Source of the DNA: Liolophura sinensis
Taxonomy: Eukaryota > Mollusca > Polyplacophora > Chitonida > Chitonidae
Length of the DNA: 64,000 bases
NCBI RefSeq assembly: GCF_032854445.1
Contig: NC_088298.1
Coordinates: forward strand, 11,393,504 to 11,457,503
Reading direction: 5' to 3'
Numbering within the stretch: the stretch's first letter is position 1; each line of letters starts with the position of its first letter. Below are positions 23,001-34,520 of the stretch, piece by piece. The position numbers and the translations under genes were made by a program. The notes under the pieces are model-generated. The model ran no database searches. It saw only the letters and a list, made by a program, of their open reading frames with translations, and was not told the DNA's origin.

Positions 23001-26000
23001 GCTAGTTGTTAATTAGGGCTATCTTCAGGTAGTATCACAGTTCCATGATTCATGCGTTATGGCCTGATGAAATAGGCGGTGCTGTTTCGCGGCTCATATC
23101 TTCTGACCTGCTGAAATTGTTTGTAGGGGCATACGACGCGTGATAGTCCAGATTTATCCCCCTGGGACGACACAAGAAGGCCCCGAGTCGCGTTAACCGC
23201 CGCACATGTTTATTTAAGGGGAGTTCCATGCTTTATATTTACGTGGAGATTTAGGCTTACTAGCCCACACAGTCCTCTTCCGTTTATTTGGCACTCCCTG
23301 AATTTGCTCCCGCTTTTTGCAATGTTTTCTTCAGCACAATAAGCGATACCGGGGCGTACATTTCGTTAGATAGCCGCTATCTTCTTACACATTCTTTAAA
23401 GGCATTTCATTGAATTGTGTTAAATATGTTCTTGTGGCATTTTTCACACTGGAAAAATGACAGACCAGCTGACTTCTTCATTCTTCTAACAGTGGTTTAT
23501 CGGGATATGAACAAACCTTGAGAAATTTCACGGGATGTGTCAAAAACTTTACCTTCTTTGTTCTGTCACATAGGCGGGTTTTGCAATATAAGAAGATTAT
23601 AGTTAATTGTTTTACTTCGTATCGTGTTTGGAATTATGCGTCGTATCTCTCTACACTTAACTCGCATCGGCGGGAAACACTTCACGTAACATATGCACGC
23701 AGTGTTTGTTCTAATGAAATTCATGGTACAACGAACAGTATCTTTCTTGTGAAGCAAAAACAGCAATTTCCGGTCACAACGATGATTAGTGGATTAATGT
23801 ACTGAGAAATACACGTCCGCCTTCTTCTGAAAATATTAATGGCGTTAAATGGTCCCTTTTAAGATGGTGGACCCCCTTACTCTGTGTTAGACGGATATAG
23901 CAATACTTACATCGTTCATTGTATTGTTGTATGTCATTAGAAAGCAGAAAACAGTTTGACATTAACGTTTGTAGGTTTTGAGCATCGACCATGTAAATTA
24001 AAGTTTAAATTTGTTAGCCTACACTAAGTGCCTCACCGCAGACATGCACAATAAGGCATTGTTCTTCACAGACACATAGTGGGGATATCCAGGAAGTGTG
24101 GATGGCCACGCTGAATACCTGCATTCACACGAGCTGGTAGCCTGAGATACAGAGATAGCCTGATATTATGTTGTGAGGTCAAAATTTGTTGACTCTCTAG
24201 CCGAATTTTCTGTGAGTTGCAAATTTCGGACGCGGCCCATCAAACACATTTTTTTTTGCGGATATTTAGCCACATGTCTATTTTCATACGACAAAGCAGC
24301 CAAGTGTGACGTGTATGCTGTGACGCGATGGACGAACCCCGCTGACCCGGATGTCTCTGCATTCCGACGAGCCATATATGGTAGAAACTACTCCGTGACG
24401 TCAGATCAAGATTAAACAGCTGATGATCATGCACATTTATCTTTTCAAGTTTATTATTAACCGATCGATGTCTGTGCGATAAATTCACGAAGCCCTTTCA
24501 GTAGTTTAGCCCGTATTTATCATCTGCGTGACCTGGAATGTTGAGAGCTCAGTTTTTCTTTTTTTAACGTTGTGGATTAAATCTTAAATTGCTATTGGCT
24601 TCATACAAAAACTTCCTCGAAATTTTAAGATGAATTTAGCGGCCTTTTCTAACACACACCTTTTTCTGATTCCCAGTGTATATTTAGTTTTCTTCATTCA
24701 GATGAATACGATCTTTTGAACGTGATCTCGCTCGCTCGCAATAGTCGTGTTATAATCAGTAAAGGAATTCCCCATCTTTCTTTGCACCATGGTACATGTA
24801 TCGGGCCGTGTTTGCACTCAATTATCTGGTATAACAAAGACATCGGTTTCATCGTTTGTTGGAACGTGAAAACCTGTCCTAACACCTTTATTTGTGTTTA
24901 AAAAAAGACTCCACTGGTATGATGTGGTAACCTGCCAAACCAGTTTAATATGATATGCCTTGATTTGAGCACGAGCACTGGTGTACATTTGGCTATTAGC
25001 TTATGCATGTTTACTGTACATCTGTATAGGGTTATTTACCTGATCTACATGGGACCCAAATAAGGATGGTTCAAGCGTCTCAAGCAATTGACAAAGAAGA
25101 ACATACTAAACTGTAATACTGCCCTCATCTCCACCCCAACCCTACCGCCTCCCTTTGTCCCCTTTGTAGCCCTGTCTGGCCGACGAACTGATAGGCAAGT
25201 TACTTTGAATTGTTTGACTAATACTAGAGAACATCGACCAGCGCAAATCCAGTAAACGGTACTTTTCAATAGCCCAAATAGTTATCATTCACATAGTACC
25301 AGCCTGACCCGTGTTCTTTTTACCGTTCTAACTGGAGACTACAGTTCTAATAATTAATGAAAGGCAACGATTTTGAACTGTTCGCGGTAAATAGTTTGAC
25401 ACTGAGAAAGTAACCTGGATAGCCTGGTGGAGGGGCCCATTAAGTTGTTTTCTTGTTTCCCGTGGATGTCTTGGAAATTCACACACAACCTGCCACGATA
25501 TCATTACACCTGGTGTTAGAATAAACCTGGTGTGCATTTTTACATGTTTGTAAATTTTTTTTGTTTTGTTTTCCGATCTTTTAAAAATTTTATTTCATTA
25601 TCCCCGAAGAACGTGGCATGAGTTAAAATATCTGTGAGTACGGCTTAAAGCCCTGTACTGTAATAGGTAACTATAAAAATGAAAATCTCCGTGTTTTATG
25701 TGAATTCAGCGACTTGTGGCTCGTGGGGTTGTTAATGGGAGGGAGAGGGTTTGAAGACTTACAGACATTCCTGCTGTGGATATAAACGCCACTCATTGTT
25801 TTACGTCAGTGGTCAATGAATTAAATTAAAATTACAATGTGTAATGCTTCATTGCCTGGCTTACCTATCAATTCCGCCCATAACCCTACCCCTCTCACTC
25901 AACCCCCGACGCCTTTAGGACCTCTAGAAAATGTCTGACATGCAGAACCGTAAATTAGCAGGTTCGTTGGATGGAATGTAAAGTATGAGTTAGTGGAGAG

Positions 26001-26700
26001 CTAGACTCCCCAAATCCCATGTTATTATAAATACGAATTATCCTCGCACCGTTTTTTGACCGGCCTACAATTATCGCTTATCAAGGAGTGGCCTGCATTT
26101 TGCAACGTCTATTGCATAGCTCAGGCATTATTGTTGTGGAACACGGCCCCAACATTATGAGCATTGTGAAGTAAAGAGTTAATAAACTAGTAATTCTGGT
26201 ACAGTTTGTATTTATGAAAGGATCGGTTCCAGAGTTTAACAAGTAGATCTCCAGAGACGTTTGTAGCATGGGAAAGAAAATTTAATTCAGGGATTATACT
26301 ACGCAGGCGTAGTCACAACAATCTTCATTTTCAACAACTTTAGGGCAAATCTTTTTCTTCGTGACGAAAAGTTTTAGTCAAGCAAATACATATAGGGATT
26401 GTTTGGAGATACGGTAAATAGTAATGGTACCACTTGAAAGGACCTCACATTTCAAACGCAAACAAAACTCATAACTACGTAATGATATATATAGCCATGA
26501 TAGTTGTCGCCCGCCATTTTGTTTTCGTGTCACGGTCGTTACTACTGACTGTATCTTCTCAACTGTGACCGAAATTATTATCACAACAAAAAGTTTGCGT
26601 GAGAGAAAGTGTTCATTGTTGTGTGCACAGCCGTGTAGTTACAAACCATTTGAACTTCTGTCAGCAGACGAAGGCACATAAGAAAGAAATGTCCTGTGTG
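17001..26700. other. Long stretch without a recognised gene
   Basis: Nearly 10 kb of AT-rich DNA without a SINE copy of recognisable length, which is unusual in this window. A degraded A-like tail may lie at about 25,612-25,660. A 29-bp direct duplication sits at 18,786-18,841. Frames at 18,804-19,022, 21,700-22,029 and 24,173-24,415 were examined and not accepted. The stretch could be a large upstream intron or the regulatory region of the innexin. Confidence 0.4.
18786..18841. repeat. 29-bp direct duplication
   Basis: AGGACATGCCAATAGTCCAT... and AAGACATGTCAATAGTTCGT... recur with period 29. Confidence 0.85.
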
Positions 26701-26710
26701 TCAGTTGTAG

Positions 26711-26995
26711 TATATATTTATTCCGTGACTTTTACTAGTTGACCTGCTTTCCTGTTTTTTTCTTTACCAAATGGTAGTTGTCGTCTTGACAACTTGAATT
26801 TATATTGCTCTCGTTGAGCGCCTTAGGCAGAAGAGTGTTTTAATACAAAAGTTCCAGCCCTGTATGTGAAAACTCCATTACACCAGAAGACCCGTAGACA
26901 TGTCGAGTGGTAGTCGTTAACTTCTACTGCTTGTGGACACTGTACCAATACCAGACAAGACGCTGACATAGCCGCACTGATTTCTGCTCCATTAT
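26711..26995 (+). other. Proposed first exon and promoter region of the innexin gene
   Basis: A leader exon is proposed to end at 26995 with CTCCATTAT, followed by the strong donor GTGAGT (26996-27001). Its last two bases are A and T. The innexin exon at 27349 starts with G, so splicing makes ATG with A at -3. The transcription start is not visible. A TATATATTTA-like element at about 26,712 could place it near 26,740. If transcribed, the leader carries a six-codon upstream frame (ATG 26900, TAA 26918). The exon boundary is inferred from consensus and phase, not from transcript data. Confidence 0.62.
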
Positions 26996-27006
26996 GTGAG
27001 TCGTTT

Positions 27007-27190
27007 CTGCAGTATTTTTATCCGAGACTTTAAGCGTCACATCGTTTAGTCTTGTGTTGTTACTGCAGTATTTTGATTCAGGACTTCAAACGTAACGTCA
27101 CCCGTCTTATGTTGATACTGCAGTATTTTCATTCAAGACTTCAAACGTAACGTCACCTGTCTTGTTTTGTTACTGCAGTATTCTGATGTG
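27007..27190. repeat. 55-bp triplicated element in innexin intron 1
   Basis: CTGCAG anchors at 27007, 27063, 27118 and 27173 give periods of 56, 55 and 55. Each full unit has CTGCAGTATTTT, GACTT(C/T)AA and a core such as AACGTCACC. The cores contain CGTCA, the half-site of a cAMP-response element. The function is inferred only. Confidence 0.92.
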
Positions 27191-27348
27191 AAACATCTGA
27201 CGAAACTTCGACTTGTCACGCGTTGAAATATTCGTTCGTTAAGCTGTTTGTCTGTCGTGTATATGTAACAATTTTAGTATTGTCCAGTGGCCTTCATTGC
27301 CCTTTGATCAAGTATACGTTATCTAATCTCTGTATTCTATGCTTTTAG

Positions 27349-28579
27349 GTTGGGGGCCATTTTGGGAGGCTCGTTCTCCTTTAAGAGGTTAACGGGAAGT
27401 AAAAACGATGACTGGGTGGACAGACTGAACCATTTATGGACCGTGCTACTGCTGGTCCTTTTCGCCATTTTCGTGACGACAAGCCAGTTTGCTGGCGAGC
27501 CGATCCACTGCTGGGTGCCGGCGGAGTTCTCAGGAGACTGGGCTGCCTATACCAAATCCGTCTGCTGGATTAGCAATACGTACTATATACCGCTGAAAGA
27601 CACTATCCCTGTGGATATAAACGAGCGACGTGACGCGGAGATCAATTACTACCAGTGGATCCCACTGATCCTGCTCTTCATGGCCCTCATGTTTAAGTTC
27701 CCAAACCTCATGTGGCGCATGGGCAATGACGGCTCGGGTATCAACCTTGACAAACTGATCACTATGTCCGAAGGCACACAGCTGGGATCTCCAGAAGATC
27801 GGGACTCGACCATCAAATACATAGCGTTGTACATGGACCGCTGGCTAGAAACGCACAGAGAAATTCGTTGGAATAGGCTAGTGCGACTACGCCAAAAGAT
27901 GTCCAGGTACCTGTTTTTCGTCTGCGCCAAGAAAGACGGCACCTACCTGACTGGCTACTATATGTTTATCAAGGTTCTGTACGTGATCAATGCCATCGGT
28001 CAGATGTTCCTCCTAAACGCTTTCTTAGCGATGGAGTACAATCTGTATGGGTTCGAGGTGATTTCCCAGCTGAACCACAAAGGAAACCTGGAAGGATCTC
28101 CACGTTTCCCAAGAGTTACTCTTTGTGATTTCGAGATTCGCCAGCTGCAGAATCTCCAGCGGTTTACGGTGCAATGTGTTCTTCCAATCAATCTGTTTAA
28201 CGAGAAAATCTTCATATTTATCTGGTTTTGGATTGTGTTCGTGTCCGTGGTCACCTGCGCCAACTTCATCTTCTGGATCTACCGAATCATCTTCAGGCAG
28301 AATCGTGCTCGATACGTGAAAAAATACCTGCGCCTTCTAGACGAAATCGCCGCTGGTGCCTCGGACAAACCTCTGTGTAAGAAATTCGCCGACCAGTACC
28401 TCCGGGATGATGGTATCTTCGTGCTGCGGGTCGTCGCCAAGAATTCCACGAATTTGGTTGTCGCCGATTTGATTCTGAAACTGTGGAGAATTTTTAAGGA
28501 TAAGCCATACAACAGGAAATCGATCGCCGACACACTCTCTGATCACGAAAACGCCAACGAGAAAGATTCATTGGCGTAA
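27349..28579 (+). CDS. Innexin (gap-junction and hemichannel protein)
   Basis: Innexins form the gap junctions and hemichannels of protostome plasma membranes. The exon encodes 409 residues after a start Met supplied by splicing: acceptor CTTTTAG ends at 27348, and the first in-frame ATG inside the exon is only at about 27,680, after TM1 and within TM2. Counting that Met, TM1 is at about 30-47. Loop 1 has Cys55 and Cys73. The family signature YYQWIP (101-106) opens TM2 (to ~120). TM3 is at about 203-230. Loop 2 has Cys260 and Cys277. TM4 is at about 287-314. The cytoplasmic tail has the conserved DDGIFVLRV block and ends at TAA 28577. Two cysteines per extracellular loop and about 410 residues are typical of the family. 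Apart from the split ATG, the whole coding region is one exon. Which innexin paralogue this is cannot be told. Confidence 0.97.
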
Positions 28580-30701
28580 AGAAACAAGGCATTTTAGCAC
28601 GTAATTTAGACATCAAGCCTTCTATAAAAGCCTTTGAAATGTCAGTAAATTCTGGGGTATATGTGTAAAAGAACCACACACGACACGAGTTCAGAATTTT
28701 TGTCAAAAAAAAGAAAAGAAAAACCAGACGAAATTAAATTTTAGTTAACTAAAGTGCAGGAATTATACAAGGGCATGACAGCAGTGCTATATTATGTCCT
28801 ATGCCGTTCTCATCACATACCGTGAGCGGTCTTTGAGCTTAGCTGTTTAAGAAAAAAAAGACGTGTAACATCATCTGCCATGGTAATCATGCAAAAGCTT
28901 GCTGAATACTATGTAAGCAAAATGTTTATACTATTTTGGAAAGGGTTTCTTGTTGCTTAATCTGAGGGGGAGCGCGGGCGAATTCTTTACCCAAGAGGTT
29001 ATTGTCAGGCTAGGAACTGTGCTGATGTCATTCAATCGGTGCTTCGACGAAAGCAATAATTCTTGTTGCAATAGTAGTTTCGCACGGCGCGAAATTCAAA
29101 AAAAAAAAGCAATATGGTCATAAGTTATATGAGAACAGAACATTGCGTATTGTATATCGCGATAAGGAAATATTTCGAAATTTATATTTTTAATATAGGA
29201 GCTATAGGTTAATTCGGCAAAAATAGTTTCATTGTGTTTCTGTTGCATAAATAATGTAGGATGGGACCACAGTTTTTGTATTTTGAGTATTTATTGCCCT
29301 AGTTTCTACACCACAGGAGATGGGTGGCTATTCCCTGGAATAACATTCCAACGAACACGTATGCTGTTACGTTTTTATACATGGTGATGAAGAGCATGAT
29401 GGAGAACATGAAATAGGGCTTTGTGCCAGTAATAACTTGTGTTTTGAACCTGTTACTATCTGTTTTTTTTGGGATGAGCCAGCAAACACCACATCGAATC
29501 CAGTGATGTTAGTAACGAAAGTCATCACAGTTATTACCAAAAACATAGTTTTACGCAGTTGCCATCGAAAGTATGAAAGAGCAAAGCGACCAAATGGTAC
29601 AACAGTTTCCGCGTCATCCACATTTGTATTAAATGTACAACATGTTATCCACATTTGTATTAAATGTACAACACGACTTTTGTGGCATTTTGCACTTTTT
29701 GTCAGCTCCTGCATTTTTTTTCTCCGCGGCATTGTGTGTATTGATTAAAGGACAAATCTTATGGTTCCCCTTGTTAAGGCACTAACATTTCATCTTAACA
29801 GCCGGAATCCCGTCTCATGCACTGCCATTAGGTAGAGATCGACCCAGGATTGGCTTCCGACTGTATTTTTTTTTAAATTGTCACCTATTAATGATATATA
29901 CATCCCATAAATAATGTTCTGTCTTCAGTCGACAGCAACAACAACAACGACGTCTTCCATGTATACACCTTATCTAGACGATATTTTAGCGCATTGTGAT
30001 AGGTTGCTATACATAACCTTTATAACATGTGAATTATGATATTGTAAACAAATCTTTCCAGAATAATGATATTTGCCAGTTACTTAATTAATCCGCTTTT
30101 TGTATATCAGCTTTTTAATGAAATTCGGGTTTAATATTCTATCTTTACATATGCTGTGGAAAATCTCTGTGCAAAGATTATTTTGTACTTAAGTGAAAAC
30201 ATTGCGATGTTAACTTTGAATTCTTTGGATGGATAGAAGGGAGTTGTCTCTCTTTCTGGATATCCTAATATAGGTGGCGCTGTTTCGTCTTTAGAACGTC
30301 ATGTAACATGACATACAAATATTCCACCGATTCTACTTACTACCCACCATGTATATCTATTGAGTGGGTATCACCTGAAGCCCTCAAGTTTACTCAGATT
30401 ACCGGTCTTATGTTCATGATATGTTACAACTATGTTTCAATCAACTGAATTTTAAATTTTAGACAGGCATTCCTTGGCGGATGAACTGGAAGTATACATT
30501 TCTTTGTCCGGAGTGGATGAACGAATGTCATGAAATGCACTTCTACTTTATGCAAATCACATACCAAATATTCACGGGAAGTCATTTATCGCCATTTATC
30601 GGGAATTTCATGTACATGTACATTACCTGCTGTTATATGTTGACGTTATGAATTCATTGTATGTATATATGTTGTGTAATTGTAGTGTTTGTGGTTATTA
30701 G
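28580..30701. other. 3' flank of the innexin gene
   Basis: Probable 3' untranslated sequence followed by intergenic or intronic DNA. A variant poly(A) signal ATTAAA lies at 28733-28738; no AATAAA lies close by. A 31-bp tandem duplication sits at 29616-29673. Overlapping hydrophobic frames at 29.3-29.7 kb on both strands are not convincing. Confidence 0.5.
29616..29673. repeat. 31-bp direct duplication
   Basis: ATCCACATTTGTATTAAATG plus TACAACA occurs at 29616-29642 and again at 29647-29673. Confidence 0.95.
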
Positions 30702-30846
30702 GACTCTAACGTTAGGATCAAGTCATTCATCCGCGGCTAATAACAGAAAGCTTCTCAGGACTATGCGCAACAGCGTGGGCACCGTGACGAATTCTTCACC
30801 GCGCAGCGTTGTACAGCGGATGTCTTCGTTTCCACACTTTCAGTGA
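30702..30846 (+). CDS. Candidate terminal exon, Ser/Arg-rich, unknown protein
   Basis: After an acceptor-like GTGGTTATTAG (ending 30701), 47 codons run to TGA at 30844 with a Ser-, Arg- and Asn-rich composition (SSHSSAANNRKLLR; NSSPRSVVQRM). Such a segment would suit a cytoplasmic tail with phosphorylation sites. It enters in phase 2. No donor of matching phase was found in the innexin exon, so it is unlikely to be an alternative innexin C-terminus. It may end another gene, since an AATAAA follows at 31378. It could also be chance. Confidence 0.25.
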
Positions 30847-31412
30847 TGTCAGCTGATTGTGTGTGAAGCTATTAAGTGACGTCATTTGAATACGGGACTG
30901 TGTGAATGCATGTGAATGAAGTATTTGGATGTGAGAGTCCGTAAGAAAGTGAAGAAATATTAATAATGATAATAATGTTTTAAATGGCATTATTGCAACT
31001 TTTTATAATCGCGCGCATTATTACACGTTTATTACTATTTTATAATTTCTAGATCACTTATTCTATGCAATATTTGTACAAAGTTTCACGAAGCTTGTTC
31101 CAAATGTGTAACGACTATATATGCCTTATCATTCAATGTATTTTTTGTGGCACGTGCCATGATGTGAGCTGGATATGTATACTCTATGATTGACGTAGCG
31201 GAAAGTGGGTATTATATAATGCATATATACGTGTACATGGCCTGTTACACTTTAGTACACTTCAATACTACAGTTAACTCCATCTTTTCAGTAAATGAAG
31301 TGTACCCATTTATATTTTCTTACACGATGTTTTTGTTAAATCATTATACAAAGTGTATAGTTGGGCAAGTTGTTACGAATAAAGTTATTTTATAGACAAC
31401 ACACGAGTGTTT
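30847..31412. other. AT-rich sequence ending in a poly(A) signal
   Basis: Looks like 3' untranslated sequence: no coding frame of note, AT-rich, with AATAAA near its end. Immediately followed by a SINE. Confidence 0.4.
31378..31383 (+). terminator. Polyadenylation signal AATAAA
   Basis: Canonical hexamer about 530 bases after the candidate terminal exon. A SINE B copy is inserted about 40 bases downstream. Whether it is used is unknown. Confidence 0.35.
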
Positions 31413-31425
31413 TCAATCATGAATG

Positions 31426-31757
31426 ACGGGCACGGATAGCACAGTTGGTAGAGCGTCCGCTCCTGGAGCGAGTCACGCCTAAGACTTTAAAAAGGAAGTT
31501 GTAACTTCCTCGCTTGGCGTTCAGCATGAAGGGGATAGGGCAACGACTGGTTGACCTGTATCAGTATAATAGCTCGGGCGGGCCGGCTAACTTGCCTTCG
31601 GTAAGTCGTCTCAGTGAAGCAGCACTAGATAAAAGAGCGGTGGAAATCCGTCCTGCGACAAGGAGGCTCATTACATACACCCTAAGGATTCCTTCGTCGT
31701 CATATGACTGAAAAATTGTTAAGTACGACGTTAAACCCCAAGCACTCGCTCACTCAC
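31426..31757 (+). mobile_element. SINE family B, full-length, with 13-bp target duplication
   Basis: tRNA-like head with an A box (GGATAGCACAGTTGGTAGAG). The body contains CAGCATGAAGGGGATAG and AGAGCGGTGGAAATCCGTCC. The tail has CGTCGTCATATGACTG, ACGACGTTAAACCCC and CACTCACT repeats. TCAATCATGAATG occurs at 31413-31425 and 31758-31770. Confidence 0.95.
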
Positions 31758-31984
31758 TCAATCATGAATGCTGAGACAAAGACATAAATGGATTTTTCAA
31801 ACATGGGGAATGAGGACTGGTGTGTTTAAAACTAGAGCAGTGGATTGTATCATTATTGTACCATTATCATTACAGTAATGTTTACTTGGTGAGTCAGATA
31901 CCACAGTTACTATGCACTATTTCTTTGAGGCAGAACTGTAAATGTGCTGCATGCCATTTGGACAGATCTTTTTGGGACAGGTGT

Positions 31985-32041
31985 TTTTCAAGAATTGATT
32001 GAAATACTGGTGCAAGCGACGCTAAACCCAAAGCAAACAAA
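31985..32041 (+). mobile_element. SINE 3' tail remnant (B-like)
   Basis: ATTGAAATACTGG then GCGACGCTAAACCCAAAGCA and AAACAAAC resemble the GACGTTAAACCC end of family B with a different terminal repeat. Only the tail is left. Confidence 0.5.
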
Positions 32042-32075
32042 CTAGAATGATCGTAATATGTTCACAACTTAACTA

Positions 32076-32358
32076 GTGTAACCATTAACTAATAACTGTG
32101 AGGGTTCGAATCCTAGCCCACTCCTTTTTTCCTCTAATCAGGTCTAGAAGTTGCTGGAGGGTGGTGGTAAATCCTCATGGATAGTAACGGTATTTCACAA
32201 GACCAATGCCACAGCTGCGGTTGAGAAAGGCTTTAATACACTCTTGAGTCCAAGAGGCTCTGCTCGCTTTCCTCCCACCATAATACTGGTCGCCGTCGTA
32301 TAAATGAAAAATTAAAAAAAGTTCGGCGTAAAACACCAAATAAATAAATAAATAAATC
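32076..32358 (+). mobile_element. SINE family A-like, diverged
   Basis: A consensus-quality B box (GGTTCGAATCC at about 32104) precedes a heavily diverged body. The end CGGCGTAAAACACCAAATAA plus AATAAAT is clear. The A box is not convincing. Confidence 0.7.
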
Positions 32359-32565
32359 GATTTAATGTCGCAATGAATAATGTTTCACTTGTACGATGGC
32401 GTTGAGTATAATTGTGAATGAACAAAACCCGGAATAGCTTGAGTATAAACCACTGACCTATGGCAAGTTATAGGCGAAATTTTCAACGTGTGACAGATAT
32501 ATACACACCATATTGGTGGAAAATTGAAATGTAAGCGCATTAACTATTCGCCCACGCCCCTTTAG
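32359..32565 (-). mobile_element. SINE family C, degraded
   Basis: Contains ATAAACCACTGACCTATGGC and CGTGTGACAGATATATACAC, matching the copy at 4.6 kb in the same orientation. It abuts the previous element tail to head. Confidence 0.6.
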
Positions 32566-33588
32566 GCCTAAGTGACCCGTTGTTTTTTCCTGCAGAGAGA
32601 TTATGTTTTGTGCAACTTTTCACGAATAAAAATTTATAAAGGCTCACTTAAGAAGTATGCCCATATTTTAATTAATATATTCTCGCCTTTGATTCCTTCT
32701 CGATTTATGTGCTCGTCTGTATTTTTCTATTCACACACCTTCATAGCTCTGTGTTTGCATGACCTGTTCCCCAGACACGACTGCTACATTCAGCATATCG
32801 TAATATGAGACCTGTGGAGCAACATGGCGAATCTGTGCCCAAAAAGACCAATATAACACACATGTTCACATTTTCACTTAACGCATATCACCCTATCACG
32901 TGCATAAACTCCCGACAGCTGCCACGAAACTCGTACAACGGCTGATATAATATATCTACTCCAATCAGAGTTACTATATATTTCATCTCTAATGTCTTTG
33001 ACATTTTTATTTTCTCCACACGGTAAATGTCAACGCGAGTAACAGCCTGGATCTTAGAGCAGGTATATTTTGACGGGTGGGGTGAGACATCACGTCTAAA
33101 CCACCGGAATGCATGCGGGGCGACCGTGGGCGGGTTTAGATATGACGAAAGGATATACAGGCTCACTGCAAGTTTTAACTTGCCCGACACATGCTCTGGT
33201 TGCGGCTCACCTTGGTTCAAGCTTTAAAACTATGGGACAAGGATTAAGCAAGCAGTGAAGCCCACGCCATACTTTACTTTGTGAAGAAAACAGTCGGAGT
33301 GTATGTAAGGACATGCGCTCTGAACATGGGTTTGTTCAAGTAGACTTATATGATGTATGCACTTCAAACTAGAGCGGTGGTTTGGATTGTGCTGGTCAGG
33401 GCGGGGTTTAGGCCTTATGGGTCGTTGGCATTTCGGGTTCGGAGGGTTGTTCATACAGAGAAATTAAAATACATGGTGATCACCAATTTCACACATAAAA
33501 GTCAGTTTACTGCATCTCTAATCTGGAGCTCATAAATCATGAATATACACAAATTTTAAACGTGTTTTACATCTATAGCCTACATGAA

Positions 33589-33591
<3 letters not shown>
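32566..33591. other. No gene seen
   Basis: Unique AT-rich DNA with overlapping short frames near 33.0-33.2 kb on both strands; none is supported by splice signals. Confidence 0.45.

Positions 33592-33661
<70 letters not shown>
33592..33661. repeat. (TA)n microsatellite, 70 bp
   Basis: Pure AT/TA alternation. Inverted ATGCATATAT-type text on both sides extends the self-complementary region. Confidence 0.97.
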
Positions 33662-33662
<1 letters not shown>

Positions 33663-34126
33663 GCATATATTCTTAATTTAAGAACAAAAATCACAATAAA
33701 AGTAACTGACATTTTAATGATTATATTTTATTATATATGGGGTGTCTGTGGCAGGGTGGCCTGGGCATCAGGATCACGAAACTGACTCAAACTTAAGTCT
33801 GACTTTTTCTTATTATGTGGTGGTATTCCTGTGATGGTACGATATGCCCTGACCGTATTCAAGGAATTTCTACATTCACCGGCTACCAATGCATATGTTG
33901 ACATTAAATGATCGACGACATCCGCCCTCGCATTCTTCCACTAATACGGGTTCAGATACGTGCGCCACACGAGGGGAAGTTCGTCATTTGCTCGCTCAAG
34001 GCCTGTGGTTTAAATCGGGCAATCTTGCTTCCTTTACCACTGTATAAATGAAGACATGGCGTTAACCAAAGCTATACGGAAGCAATTACTAGTTAAATAA
34101 ATATGAAGTGTTGCCCAGTTTTGTTC
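33662..34126. other. No gene seen
   Basis: Unique AT-rich DNA between a (TA)n tract and a SINE. Confidence 0.5.
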
Positions 34127-34392
34127 ACCGTCGTGGCCTCCGTAGAAGAGTGGTTAGCTTTCTAACATGGCGGAATGACTCAGGAACCTCTATCCAATGC
34201 GGCCGCTGTGAGTTCGAACCGAGCTCGTTCTGGCTTCCTCTCCGGTCGTACTTGAGAAGGTTTGCCGACACTGGCAATGGTCGTTGGCTAGCCCACTTTT
34301 TGCCCGCCATAATGCCGGGTGCCGTCGTATAAGTGAAATATTTTTGAGCACCGCGTAAAACACCAATCAAATAAATAAATGAATGAATGAAT
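34127..34392 (+). mobile_element. SINE family A, full-length, diverged
   Basis: Head GTGGCCTCCGTAGAAGAGTG, an intact B box (GAGTTCGAACC), the body, and the tail CGCGTAAAACACCAATCAAA with AAATGAATGAATG. No clear target duplication, so this is probably an older insertion. Confidence 0.92.
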
Positions 34393-34520
34393 TTTATTTT
34401 TTGTGGGAAATGATTGCCGCATTCAGAGACAAATGGGCCATTTAAACTGCTGTTGTTGTTGACGACTCATCGGTTGCTGGGGCCAATCCTACGTATATGT
34501 ATATATATGTAGATATATGT

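Noticed and set aside
24173-24415. 80-codon CpG-rich plus-strand frame
   Set aside because: A comparable minus-strand frame overlaps it, and no splice sites bracket either.
28377-28382. GTAAGA inside the innexin exon as an alternative donor
   Set aside because: Using it would remove the conserved C-terminal block, and its phase does not fit the candidate exon at 30,702.
29367-29748. Overlapping 100-120-codon frames next to the innexin, some hydrophobic
   Set aside because: Present on both strands, contain a 31-bp duplication, and lack paired splice sites; no homology recognised.
31426-31500. Possible functional tRNA gene
   Set aside because: Only an A box is clear; no acceptor stem or B box at tRNA spacing. 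It is the head of a SINE B copy with target duplications.
33588-33785. Open frame of alternating Ile-Tyr
   Set aside because: Translation of a (TA)n microsatellite; the same applies at 36797-37099 and 63308-63700.
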